Origin: Streptomyces griseus
Lineage (GTDB): Bacteria > Actinomycetota > Actinomycetes > Streptomycetales > Streptomycetaceae
Length of the DNA: 64,000 bases
NCBI RefSeq assembly: GCF_900460065.1
Contig: NZ_UAVD01000004.1
Coordinates: 62,001-126,000 of the forward strand
Direction: 5' to 3'
Translations under genes and position numbers: made by a program
In this document: one piece after another, positions 1 to 7,569 of the stretch
Numbering within the stretch: the stretch's first letter is position 1
Layout: each line of letters starts with the position of its first letter
Notes under the pieces: model-generated
The model's input: the letters and a program-made list of their open reading frames with translations, nothing else
What the model was told of the DNA's origin: nothing
Databases searched by the model: none

Positions 1-575
1 ACGATGAAGGAGGCGTGGCCCTTGGATCCGATGTCGGGGTCGACGACGGCGACGACGACGTGGACGCCCGCTATACCGCCGTTGGTCGCCCAGGTCTTGG
101 TGCCGTTGAGGACCCACTCGTCCTTGGCCTCGTCGTAGACGGCGCGGGTCCGCATGGAGGCGACGTCGGATCCGGCGTCGGGCTCGGAGGAGCAGAAGGC
201 GGCGACTTTCACGTCGTCGGCGTCGCCGTACATCTGCGGGATCCAGGTGCCGATCTGCTCCTCGGTGCCGTTGGCGAGGACGCCGACGGCCGCCAGGCCC
301 GTACCGACGATCGACAGGGCGATGCCGGCGTCGCCCCAGAAGAGCTCCTCCATGGCCACCGGGATGCCGAGCCCCGTAGGGTCGAAGAACTGCTGGGCGT
401 AGAAGTCCAGGGAGTAGATGCCGATCTTGGCCGCTTCCTGGATGACGGGCCAGGGCGTTTCCTCACGCTCGTCCCACTCCGCGGCGGCGGGGCGGATGAC
501 ATCCGCCGCGAAGCCGTGGAGCCACTCCTTGACCTGCTTCTGGTCGTCGTTGAGCTCAAGCGTGAACTCGGCCAT
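1..575 (-). CDS. Acyl-CoA dehydrogenase, N-terminal part (runs off window)
   Basis: Reads MAEFTLELNDDQKQVKEW at the start and continues through an acyl-CoA dehydrogenase N-terminal and middle domain, including VAAFCSSEPDAGSDVASMRT and LNGTKTWATNGG, typical FAD- and substrate-contacting segments. About 191 residues are visible; the C-terminal half with the catalytic base lies beyond base 1. The ATG at 573-575 is preceded by a good GGAGGGG ribosome site. The family oxidises acyl-CoA to enoyl-CoA with FAD in fatty-acid or branched-chain degradation; which chain length is used cannot be told. It is divergent from a TetR regulator, with a large palindrome between them that probably controls both. 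Confidence 0.9.
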   Translation of the reverse strand, partial: MAEFTLELNDDQKQVKEWLHGFAADVIRPAAAEWDEREETPWPVIQEAAKIGIYSLDFYAQQFFDPTGLGIPVAMEELFWGDAGIALSIVGTGLAAVGVLANGTEEQIGTWIPQMYGDADDVKVAAFCSSEPDAGSDVASMRTRAVYDEAKDEWVLNGTKTWATNGGIAGVHVVVAVVDPDIGSKGHASFI

Positions 576-610
576 GTTCCCCTCCAGGCACTGCGGCGAA
601 AACCAAGTGT

Positions 611-645
611 TACTTGCGGTAACCACAGTCTGTTACCGACAAGTA
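611..645. promoter_or_regulatory. Long palindrome, likely TetR operator
   Basis: The left arm TACTTGCGGTAAC is mirrored by the right arm GTTACCGACAAGTA about 8 bases later, with one base of offset. The left half also holds TTAC-N5-GTAA. It lies between the acyl-CoA dehydrogenase and the divergent TetR gene, 36 bp upstream of the former, which is the expected place for a TetR-type fatty-acid-degradation operator. The binding protein is inferred from position only. Confidence 0.6.
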
Positions 646-762
646 GGTACTGTCAACCGCCATGGAGCCGATCAGGCGCCCACCCTGCGGAGTGTTACGT
701 TGCGCGGGCGTGCAGAGGCGATGCGACGGCATCGCGTGGCCAGGGGTGGGAGAAGAGACGAC

Positions 763-1419
763 ATGGAGACCGCACGAAGCGCCGAGCGGCAGCGGACCGC
801 GGCCGAGAGCCGTCGCCGCGAGTTGCTGGAAGCGGCGGACCGGGTGGTGCTCCGGGACGGACCGCAGGCCTCGATGAACGCCATCGCCGCCGAGGCCGGG
901 ATCACCAAACCCATCCTCTACCGCCACTTCGGGGACAAGGGCGGCCTCTACCGCGCCCTCGCCAAGCGCCACACCGACGCGCTGCTGATCGCCCTGCGTG
1001 CCGCCCTGGACGCGCCCGCCGACCGGCGCGAGCGGGTCGAGTCGACGCTCGACACCTATCTCGCCGCGATCGAGGCCCGCCCCCAGGTCTACCGCTTCCT
1101 GATGCACCCGTCCGACAACGCCGACGCCGCCCCCTCCCCCGAGCAGGGCTTCGACGTCGGCCGCCACTCCGCCCCGCTGCTGCGCCGCCTCGGCGAGGAG
1201 CTGGGCCAGGTGATCGCCGAGCGCGTCGACCTGGGACCGGACAGCGAGCAGATGGCCCGCATCTGGGGGCACGGGATCGTCGGCATGATGCACGCGGCGG
1301 GCGACTGGTGGCTCGGCGACCGGCCCTGCTCCCGCGAACGGCTGGTGAGCAGCCTCGCCGATCTGCTGTGGGGCAGGCTCGCGGAGGCAGGCGACCGCCA
1401 GGGCGGCCCAGGGTTCTGA
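763..1419 (+). CDS. TetR family transcriptional regulator
   Basis: A 218-residue protein starting METARSAERQ. Residues about 17-63 form the TetR helix-turn-helix domain (RRRELLEAADRVVLRDG, then MNAIAAEAGITKPILYRHFG). The rest is an all-helical ligand-binding domain of normal length. The frame stays open upstream to base 418, but ATG 763 places the DNA-binding domain close to the N-terminus, as usual. It is divergent from an acyl-CoA dehydrogenase with a palindrome at 611-645 between them, so autoregulation and control of that gene, perhaps in response to an acyl-CoA, is the likely role. It converges with def. Confidence 0.88.
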   Translation: METARSAERQRTAAESRRRELLEAADRVVLRDGPQASMNAIAAEAGITKPILYRHFGDKGGLYRALAKRHTDALLIALRAALDAPADRRERVESTLDTYLAAIEARPQVYRFLMHPSDNADAAPSPEQGFDVGRHSAPLLRRLGEELGQVIAERVDLGPDSEQMARIWGHGIVGMMHAAGDWWLGDRPCSRERLVSSLADLLWGRLAEAGDRQGGPGF

Positions 1420-1439
1420 ACCCCCTCCGCCCCGGCCGC

Positions 1440-1985
1440 TCAGCCCTCGCGCGCCCAGGGAGCGCGGCGCGCCGCGCGCAGCGCCCGGGTGCGCCGCAGC
1501 CCGGTCAGCCGATCGGTGTAGACCGTGCCCTCCAGGTGATCGCACTCGTGCTGGAGGCACCGGGCGAACCAGCCCGTCCCGGCGATCCGGACCGGCTCAC
1601 CGGTCATCGTGAGGCCCTCGACGACCGCGTGGTCGAAGCGATCCGTGCCCGCTTCCAGGCCGGGAAGTGACAGACAGCCCTCCGGTCCGCGTACGGTGAG
1701 TCCGTCCGCCTCGACCAGTTCGGGATTGACCACGTGTCCCAGATGGCGGACATCGTCGTCGTCCGGGCAGTCGTAGACGAACACCTTGAGCGGGACGCCG
1801 ATCTGGTTGGCGGCGAGCCCGACACCCTGTGCGGCGTACATCGTGGCGAACATGTCCTCGACCAGCTTCGCGAGCGGCGGGCCGAAGTCCGTGACGTCCT
1901 CGCAGGGCCGGTGGAGCAACGGGTCGCCGAGCAGACTCATCTCACGGACGAGTCCGGAACTGCCGGGGATCGGGCGGTTTCGCAT
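1440..1985 (-). CDS. def: Peptide deformylase
   Basis: A 181-residue protein with all three deformylase motifs: GVGLAANQIG (motif 1), EGCLSLPG (motif 2, metal-binding Cys) and QHECDHLEG (motif 3, HExxH with two metal His and the catalytic Glu). It removes the formyl group from the N-terminal Met of new proteins in the cytoplasm. There is no ribosome site before the ATG, but TACGCT sits 7 nt upstream, so the mRNA is probably leaderless. It is convergent with the TetR gene and divergent from murT. Streptomycetes usually carry several def paralogues, so this may not be the only copy. Confidence 0.95.
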   Translation of the reverse strand: MRNRPIPGSSGLVREMSLLGDPLLHRPCEDVTDFGPPLAKLVEDMFATMYAAQGVGLAANQIGVPLKVFVYDCPDDDDVRHLGHVVNPELVEADGLTVRGPEGCLSLPGLEAGTDRFDHAVVEGLTMTGEPVRIAGTGWFARCLQHECDHLEGTVYTDRLTGLRRTRALRAARRAPWAREG

Positions 1986-1992
1986 GGCGGCA

Positions 1993-1998
1993 AGCGTA
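1993..1998 (-). promoter_or_regulatory. -10 element of a leaderless def promoter
   Basis: On the minus strand TACGCT is followed by TGCCGCC and then the def ATG. The 7-nt gap from -10 hexamer to start codon places transcription start at or next to the A of ATG. Confidence 0.5.
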
Positions 1999-2099
1999 CG
2001 TTCCGCCGCGGCCGGTCAGTTCCCGTGGTGCCGCGGTGCGGTCGATGCGGCGGACATCGATAGGCTGGGCGCGGACCGATGCAAGGAGGATCTAGGACG

Positions 2100-3338
2100 A
2101 TGGCAGGCAACACGGAGCCGTTGTCGCCGCGGGCCAAACTGGCCGTGACGGCGGGCAAGGCCGCGGCGGCGGTGTCACGCGCCGCGGGGCGGGGCAGCGG
2201 ATCGGTGATCGGCGGCCGGGTGGCGCTCAAACTCGACCCCGACCTGCTGGGGCGACTGGCGCAGCACCTGGACGTGATCCTCGTGTCGGCGACGAACGGC
2301 AAGACGACCACCACCCGGCTGATCGCCGAGGCACTGCGGGCCGCCGGGCCCGTCGTGTCGAACGCGCTCGGCGCGAACATGCCCGCGGGCATCACCTCGG
2401 CGCTGGCCGGCGGCTCGGACGCGAAGTTCGGCGTGATCGAGGTCGACGAGAAGTATCTGGCGGGTGTCGCGCGCGACACCACGCCCAAGGCGATCGCCCT
2501 GCTCAACCTCTCGCGCGACCAGCTGGACCGCGCGGCGGAGACCCGGATGATGGCCGAGCACTGGCGCGAGGGCCTCTCCGGCTCGAAGGCCGTGGTCATC
2601 GCGAACGCGGACGACCCGCTGGTCGTCTGGGCGGCCTCCTCCTCGCCCAACGTGGTGTGGGTGGCGGCCGGCCAGGCGTGGAAGGACGACGCCTGGTCCT
2701 GCCCGTCCTGCGGCGGTGTGATGCAGCGCCCGGGCGACGACTGGTTCTGCGGGCAGTGCGGCTTCCGCCGTCCGGCCCCGAGCTGGGCGCTGAACGGCGA
2801 CTACGTCCTGGACCCGCACGGTTCGGCGTGGCCGATCCACCTCCAGCTGCCGGGCCGGGCGAACAAGGCGAACGCCACCAGTTCCGCCGCCGTCGCCGCC
2901 GTCTTCGGCGTGCCGCCGCAGGTCGCGCTGGAGCGGATGTACCAGGTGCAGGCGGTGGCCGGACGCTACGACGTGGTCGCCTTCCAGAACCGTGAGCTGC
3001 GTCTGCTGCTGGCGAAGAACCCGGCCGGCTGGCTGGAGACGTTCTCGCTGATCGACCCGCCGCCGACGCCGGTGATCCTCTCGGTGAACGCGCGCGGCGC
3101 GGACGGCACGGACACCTCCTGGCTGTGGGACGTGGACTACACGCAGCTGGCCGGTCACCCGATCTTCGTGCTCGGCGACCGCAAGCTGGACCTCGCGGTC
3201 CGCCTCGAAGTGGCCGGTCTCGACTTCCGGGTCTGCGAGACGCTCGACGAGGCCGTGCAGTACGCACCGCCCGGCCGCATCGAGGTCATCGCCAACTACA
3301 CCGCCTTCCAGGATCTGCGCCGTCGTGTCGGCAACTGA
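2100..3338 (+). CDS. murT: MurT, lipid II isoglutaminyl synthase ligase subunit
   Basis: A 412-residue Mur-ligase-like protein. The ATP loop SATNGKTTTT is at residues about 63-72, and a Cys4 zinc ribbon (C201, C204, C217, C220 in CPSC...CGQC) is inserted in the central domain, as in MurT. A DUF1727-type C-terminal domain follows. With GatD it amidates the alpha-carboxyl of D-Glu in lipid II to D-isoglutamine, using glutamine and ATP at the inner membrane face. The ATG at 2100 follows a strong AAGGAGG site (2084-2090). gatD follows 34 bp downstream on the same strand, the conserved murT-gatD operon. Confidence 0.93.
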   Translation: MAGNTEPLSPRAKLAVTAGKAAAAVSRAAGRGSGSVIGGRVALKLDPDLLGRLAQHLDVILVSATNGKTTTTRLIAEALRAAGPVVSNALGANMPAGITSALAGGSDAKFGVIEVDEKYLAGVARDTTPKAIALLNLSRDQLDRAAETRMMAEHWREGLSGSKAVVIANADDPLVVWAASSSPNVVWVAAGQAWKDDAWSCPSCGGVMQRPGDDWFCGQCGFRRPAPSWALNGDYVLDPHGSAWPIHLQLPGRANKANATSSAAVAAVFGVPPQVALERMYQVQAVAGRYDVVAFQNRELRLLLAKNPAGWLETFSLIDPPPTPVILSVNARGADGTDTSWLWDVDYTQLAGHPIFVLGDRKLDLAVRLEVAGLDFRVCETLDEAVQYAPPGRIEVIANYTAFQDLRRRVGN

Positions 3339-3372
3339 CCCCGGCCCCGGCCACCTCCGGAGAGGACGAAGC

Positions 3373-4101
3373 ATGAGCAACAACGGTCTGCGTCTGGTCT
3401 GGGTCTACCCCGACCTGCTCAGCACCTACGGCGACCAGGGCAACGCCCTGGTCGTGGAGCGGCGTGCCCGGCAGCGCGGTCTGGACGTGCAGCGCGTCGA
3501 CGTGCGCAGCGACCAGCCGGTGCCGACGTCCGGCGACATCTACCTGATCGGCGGCGGTGAGGACCGGCCGCAGCGGCTGGCGGCCGAGCGGCTGCGCCGC
3601 GACGGCGGGCTGAGCCGGGCCGCTTCCAACGGCGCGATCATCTTCTCGGTCTGCGCGGGCTACCAGATCCTCGGGCACGAGTTCGTCAACGACCTCGGTG
3701 AGCGCGAGGCAGGTCTCGGTCTGCTCGACGTGGTCTCCACCCGCGGCGAGGGCGCGCGGTGCGTCGGCGACGTGCTGGCGGACATCGACCCGCACCTCGG
3801 GCTGCCGCCACTGACCGGGTTCGAGAACCACCAGGGCGTCACCCATCTCGGCCCGACGGCACGGCCGTTCGCCCGGGTGCAGTTCGGCCGGGGCAACGGC
3901 ACCGGGGACGGCACGGAGGGCGCGTACAACGACACGGTCTTCGGGACGTACATGCACGGCCCCGTGATGGCCCGCAACCCGCAGATCGCCGATCTGCTGC
4001 TGAAGCTGGCCCTCGACGTGAACGCGCTGCCGCCCACCGACGACCGCTGGTACGAGGCGCTGCGCGCCGAGCGGATCGCCTCGGCGACCCAGCCCGCCTG
4101 A
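3373..4101 (+). CDS. gatD: GatD, lipid II isoglutaminyl synthase glutaminase subunit
   Basis: A 242-residue class I (CobB/CobQ-like) glutamine amidotransferase. The nucleophile is Cys94 in FSVCAGYQILG, the same number as in the Streptococcus pneumoniae enzyme, and the catalytic His is probably His195 in GTYMHGPV. It releases ammonia from glutamine and passes it to MurT. The ATG follows GGAGAGGACGAAGC. The last codon and stop lie inside the first unit of a tandem 35-bp repeat, so the 3' end of the gene is part of that structure. It is co-transcribed with murT. Confidence 0.93.
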   Translation: MSNNGLRLVWVYPDLLSTYGDQGNALVVERRARQRGLDVQRVDVRSDQPVPTSGDIYLIGGGEDRPQRLAAERLRRDGGLSRAASNGAIIFSVCAGYQILGHEFVNDLGEREAGLGLLDVVSTRGEGARCVGDVLADIDPHLGLPPLTGFENHQGVTHLGPTARPFARVQFGRGNGTGDGTEGAYNDTVFGTYMHGPVMARNPQIADLLLKLALDVNALPPTDDRWYEALRAERIASATQPA

Positions 4102-4165
4102 GGCGCTTTCCGCTCGCTTGAGCGGTGTCCGCCTGAGGGGTTTTCCGCTCGCTTGAGCGAAGTCC
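4096..4165 (+). repeat. Tandem 35-bp repeat with hairpin in each unit
   Basis: Units at 4096-4130 and 4131-4165 match at 31 of 35 positions. Each holds a small inverted repeat, CGCTC-GCTT-GAGCG, followed by GTCC or AAGTCC. Unit 1 begins with the last codon and the stop of gatD. It may work as a double 3' hairpin that stabilises or terminates the murT-gatD mRNA. Confidence 0.75.
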
Positions 4166-4188
4166 AGCAGGCGGACGGCCGGTTCGGT

Positions 4189-4218
4189 CCCGCCACCCTG
4201 CGCCGGTAGGGTGGCGGG
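4189..4218 (+). terminator. Hairpin, likely terminator of murT-gatD
   Basis: A perfect 11-bp inverted repeat, CCCGCCACCCT and AGGGTGGCGGG, with an 8-nt loop, located 88 bp after the gatD stop and 58 bp before pfkA. There is no U-tract, as is common in streptomycetes. It could also fold in the pfkA leader. Confidence 0.6.
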
Positions 4219-4276
4219 GATCCAACCGGACGACGTGGTCCGGTCGTCGACTTCACGTTGCAAAGGTTTTCGGGCC

Positions 4277-5302
4277 ATGCGCATTGGCGTACTCACCTCC
4301 GGCGGCGACTGCCCCGGCCTCAACGCCGTCATCCGTTCCGTCGTGCACCGCGCGGTGGTGGACCACGGCGACGAGGTCATCGGCTTCCACGACGGCTGGA
4401 AGGGCCTGCTGGAGTGCGACTACCGCAAGCTCGACCTTGACGCGGTGGGCGGCATCCTGGCCCGCGGCGGCACGATCCTCGGTTCCTCCCGGGTCCAGCC
4501 CGCGCATCTGCGCGACGGCGTGGAGCGCGCCCGCGGCCATGTCGCGGACCTCGGCCTGGACGCCATCATCCCGATAGGCGGCGAGGGCACCCTCAAGGCG
4601 GCGAATCTCCTCTCCGAGGCCGGTCTCCCGATCGTCGGCGTCCCCAAGACCATCGACAACGACATCGCCTCCACCGACGTCACCTTCGGCTTCGACACCG
4701 CCGTCGGCGTCGCCACCGAGGCCCTGGACCGGTTGAAGACCACCGCCGAGTCGCACCAGCGGGTGCTGATCGTCGAGGTCATGGGACGGCACACCGGCTG
4801 GATCGCCCTGCACTCCGGCATGGCCGCCGGAGCCCACGCCATCGTGGTGCCCGAGCGCCCCTTCGACATCGACGAGCTGACCGAGCTGGTCGGCAAGCGC
4901 TTCTCGGCGGGCAAGAAGTTCGCCATCGTGGTGGTCGCCGAGGGCGCCAAGCCGCGCGAGGGCTCCATGCAGTTCGAGCAGGGCGTCAAGGACATCTACG
5001 GCCACGAGCGGTTCGCCGGGGTGGCCACGCAGCTCTCCGGGGAGCTGGAGCAGCGGCTCGGCAAGGAGGCCCGCCCGGTCATCCTCGGCCACGTCCAGCG
5101 CGGCGGCACGCCCACCGCGTACGACCGGGTCCTGGCGACCCGGTTCGGCTGGCACGCGGTGGAGGCGGCGCACCGGGGCGAGTTCGGGATGCTGACCGCG
5201 CTGCGCGGCACCGACATCGTGATGGTCCCGCTGGGCGAGGCCGTCGAGACGCTGAAGACGGTCCCCGCCGAGCGGTACGCCGAGGCGGAGTGCGTGCTCT
5301 AG
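4277..5302 (+). CDS. pfkA: 6-phosphofructokinase
   Basis: A 341-residue phosphofructokinase starting MRIGVLTSGGDCPGLN, the glycine-rich nucleotide loop. GGEGT is at residues 101-105 and PKTIDND, with the catalytic Asp, at 123-129; MGRHTGWIA follows. It phosphorylates fructose 6-phosphate in glycolysis. The Gly at the E. coli 104 position argues for ATP rather than pyrophosphate, while Lys in PKTIDND (the 124 position) is the form seen in pyrophosphate enzymes; this Gly/Lys mix is known for actinomycete ATP enzymes. AAAGG lies 11 nt before ATG. It stands alone between two hairpins. Confidence 0.95.
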   Translation: MRIGVLTSGGDCPGLNAVIRSVVHRAVVDHGDEVIGFHDGWKGLLECDYRKLDLDAVGGILARGGTILGSSRVQPAHLRDGVERARGHVADLGLDAIIPIGGEGTLKAANLLSEAGLPIVGVPKTIDNDIASTDVTFGFDTAVGVATEALDRLKTTAESHQRVLIVEVMGRHTGWIALHSGMAAGAHAIVVPERPFDIDELTELVGKRFSAGKKFAIVVVAEGAKPREGSMQFEQGVKDIYGHERFAGVATQLSGELEQRLGKEARPVILGHVQRGGTPTAYDRVLATRFGWHAVEAAHRGEFGMLTALRGTDIVMVPLGEAVETLKTVPAERYAEAECVL

Positions 5303-5340
5303 AACACCCCCTCGGAACACTTCCCCGGGACACGTCGCCC

Positions 5341-5380
5341 AGAACTGCCCCCGGCCGCACCCGCGGCCGGGGGCAGTTCT
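5341..5380 (+). terminator. Strong hairpin terminator of pfkA
   Basis: A perfect 18-bp stem, AGAACTGCCCCCGGCCGC and its complement, with a 4-nt ACCC loop, 38 bp after the pfkA stop. Its 3' arm ends in a short TTCT. It separates pfkA from the next gene. Confidence 0.85.
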
Positions 5381-5437
5381 ACTCTGGACCGGACAACCGG
5401 CACGAAACGGGGACGGGTCCCCATCGGGAGTGAACAG

Positions 5438-6388
5438 ATGGATCACAGCGGGCACGGCATGAACATGGATCTGCCGCCGTTCACGCTGGGACGGGGGCTG
5501 GAGCTCTCCGTCGACCCGTTCTTCCTGACCGGCTGCGTCCTGGCGCTCGCCCTGTACGGGTACGGCGTGGTGCGGCTGCGTCGGCGCGGGGACGGCTGGC
5601 CGGTGAACCGGATCGTGTTCTTCGTCGTGGGCGTGCTGAGCATCGCGCTGGTGATGTGCACCAAGCTCAACGACTACGGCATGGTCATGTTCAGCGTGCA
5701 CATGGTGCAGCACATGGTGATCAGCATGCTGTCGCCGATCCTGCTGTTGCTGGGCGCCCCGGTGACCCTGGCGCTGCGGGCGCTGCCGCCGGCCGGGCGG
5801 GGGCGGACCGGGCCCCGTGAGCTGCTGCTGAAGCTGCTGCACAGCCGGTACATGAAGATCATCTCGCATCCCGTGTTCACGATCCCGCTGTTCATCGCCA
5901 GCCTCTACGCGCTCTACTTCACGCCGCTCTTCGACTTCCTGATGAGCTCGAAGCCGGGCCACATCGGGATGATGGTGCACTTCCTCGCGGTGGGCCTGGT
6001 CTTCTTCTGGCCGATCATGGGCGTGGACCCGGGCCCGCACCGGCCCGGCTATCTGATGAGGATGCTGGAGCTGTTCGCCGGGATGCCGTTCCACGCCTTC
6101 TTCGGGATCGCGCTGATGATGGCGTCGACGCCGATGGTGGAGACGTACAAGAACCCGCCGGCCTCGCTCGGCATCGACGCCCTGAGCGACCAGAACTGGG
6201 CGGGCGGCATCGCGTGGGCGTTCAGCGAGATCCCCTCCGTGCTGGTGCTGATCGCGCTGGTCTTCCAGTGGTACCGCTCCGAGCAGCGCACCGCGCGGCG
6301 CACGGACCGGGCCGCGGACCGCGACGGTGACAAGGAGCTGGCGGCGTACAACGCCTATCTCGCGTCTTTGCAGGCGCGCGGACAGTAG
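5438..6388 (+). CDS. CtaG-like cytochrome c oxidase assembly membrane protein
   Basis: A 316-residue membrane protein with about seven hydrophobic helices, matching the CtaG/caa3-type assembly family. The N-terminus is rich in Met and His (MDHSGHGMNMD), as in copper-handling proteins, and conserved His/Met stretches (VHMVQHMVISM, GMPFHAFFGIALMM) sit in the helices. The family helps insert copper into cytochrome c oxidase. GGGAGTGAACAG precedes the ATG. A small two-helix membrane protein follows 66 bp downstream and may be co-expressed. The substrate is inferred from the family. Confidence 0.82.
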   Translation: MDHSGHGMNMDLPPFTLGRGLELSVDPFFLTGCVLALALYGYGVVRLRRRGDGWPVNRIVFFVVGVLSIALVMCTKLNDYGMVMFSVHMVQHMVISMLSPILLLLGAPVTLALRALPPAGRGRTGPRELLLKLLHSRYMKIISHPVFTIPLFIASLYALYFTPLFDFLMSSKPGHIGMMVHFLAVGLVFFWPIMGVDPGPHRPGYLMRMLELFAGMPFHAFFGIALMMASTPMVETYKNPPASLGIDALSDQNWAGGIAWAFSEIPSVLVLIALVFQWYRSEQRTARRTDRAADRDGDKELAAYNAYLASLQARGQ

Positions 6389-6454
6389 CGCGGAGGGCGC
6401 ATACGGGGTGACCATGGGGAGAACGGCCGCGCGGCCGACGAGGAGCGTGCGCGC

Positions 6455-6613
6455 ATGTCCGGATCGACGAAGACCATGGGATACATGACCGGCGGGGCAC
6501 TGATAGCGGTGACCGCGTACACGGTGGCGCTGGGAAGCAGCGGCTGGCTCTGGTTCGGCTGGGTGGTGCTGGGACTGTGCACCCTCGGCATGCTGGCCAC
6601 CCAGGACACCTGA
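6455..6613 (+). CDS. Small membrane protein, 52 residues
   Basis: A short gene with a good GAGGAG site (6439-6444) ahead of ATG. The protein starts MSGSTKTMGYMTGGALIAV, has two hydrophobic segments (about residues 13-27 and 31-48) and ends in TQDT. No family is recognised. It follows the CtaG-like gene on the same strand by 66 bp, so it may belong to the same transcript and to oxidase assembly, but that is guesswork. Third-position G/C is high, as expected for a real gene here. Confidence 0.65.
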   Translation: MSGSTKTMGYMTGGALIAVTAYTVALGSSGWLWFGWVVLGLCTLGMLATQDT

Positions 6614-6788
6614 GCCCCGCGGTGGGTGACGACGCCTGAGGGGCCCGGAGGCGGGTACGAGCCGGAAGACCGGTTCACTACGGTCGCACGGTGGTGCGGG
6701 AGACCTACACTGACGGTTTCCCGCACGACCATGACCTGGTAATACGCAGCCCGGACGCCGGCCCGACAGAGCGAGGTGCACCCACAAG

Positions 6789-7505
6789 GTGTTCTATTAC
6801 GTCCTGAAATATGTCGTGCTCGGACCCGTCCTGCGGCTGCTGTTCCGGCCCCGGATCGAGGGTCTGGAGAACATTCCCGCCGACGGCGCGGCGATCGTCG
6901 CGGGCAACCACCTCTCCTTCTCGGACCATTTCCTGATGCCGGCCATCATCAAGCGCCGCATCACCTTCCTGGCGAAGGCCGAGTACTTCACGGGCCCGGG
7001 CGTCAAGGGCCGGCTCACCGCGGCCTTCTTCCGCAGCGCGGGCCAGATCCCGGTGGACCGGTCGGGCAAGGACGCCGGGCAGGCCGCCATCCGCGAGGGG
7101 CTGGGCGTGCTGGGCAAGGGCGAGCTGCTGGGGATCTACCCGGAGGGCACCCGCTCGCACGACGGCCGGCTCTACAAGGGCAAGGTCGGGGTCGCCGTGA
7201 TGGCGATCACCGCCCAGGTGCCGGTGGTCCCCTGCGCCATGGTCGGCACCTTCGAGATCCAGCCGCCCGGCCAGGTCCTGCCGAAGATCAAACGGGTCGC
7301 GATCCGCTTCGGCGAACCGCTGGACTTCTCCCGCTACGCCGGCCTGGAGAACCAAAAGGCCGCGATCCGGGCCGTGACGGACGAGATCATGTACGCGATC
7401 CTCGAACTCTCCGGCCAGGAGTACGTGGACGAGTACGCGGCCAAGGTGAAGGCGGCCGAGCAGGAGGCCGCGCCGCCGAGGAAGTTCCCCAAGCTGCGAC
7501 GCTGA
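6789..7505 (+). CDS. 1-acyl-sn-glycerol-3-phosphate acyltransferase (PlsC family)
   Basis: A 238-residue acyltransferase with the catalytic HX4D motif as NHLSFSDHF near residue 38 and the phosphate-binding YPEGTRS motif near residue 118. It transfers an acyl chain to the sn-2 position of lysophosphatidate in membrane lipid synthesis. It starts with GTG at 6789; GCGAGGTG lies about 12 nt upstream, a rather distant ribosome site. The N-terminal FYYVLKYVVLGPVLRLLF is a hydrophobic membrane-association segment. It stands alone; which of several streptomycete PlsC paralogues it is cannot be told. Confidence 0.88.
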   Translation: MFYYVLKYVVLGPVLRLLFRPRIEGLENIPADGAAIVAGNHLSFSDHFLMPAIIKRRITFLAKAEYFTGPGVKGRLTAAFFRSAGQIPVDRSGKDAGQAAIREGLGVLGKGELLGIYPEGTRSHDGRLYKGKVGVAVMAITAQVPVVPCAMVGTFEIQPPGQVLPKIKRVAIRFGEPLDFSRYAGLENQKAAIRAVTDEIMYAILELSGQEYVDEYAAKVKAAEQEAAPPRKFPKLRR

Positions 7506-7569
7506 GCGCGAATACGCCCCCGGCAGAGCGCTCTCGCCCCGGCGGGTCCGCCGCGCCTAGCGTCGGGTC

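Noticed and set aside
4253..6787. 844-codon open frame on the minus strand across pfkA and the CtaG-like gene
   Set aside because: It is antisense to two genes with clear motifs and reads as low-complexity Gly/Arg/His sequence, a by-product of high GC.
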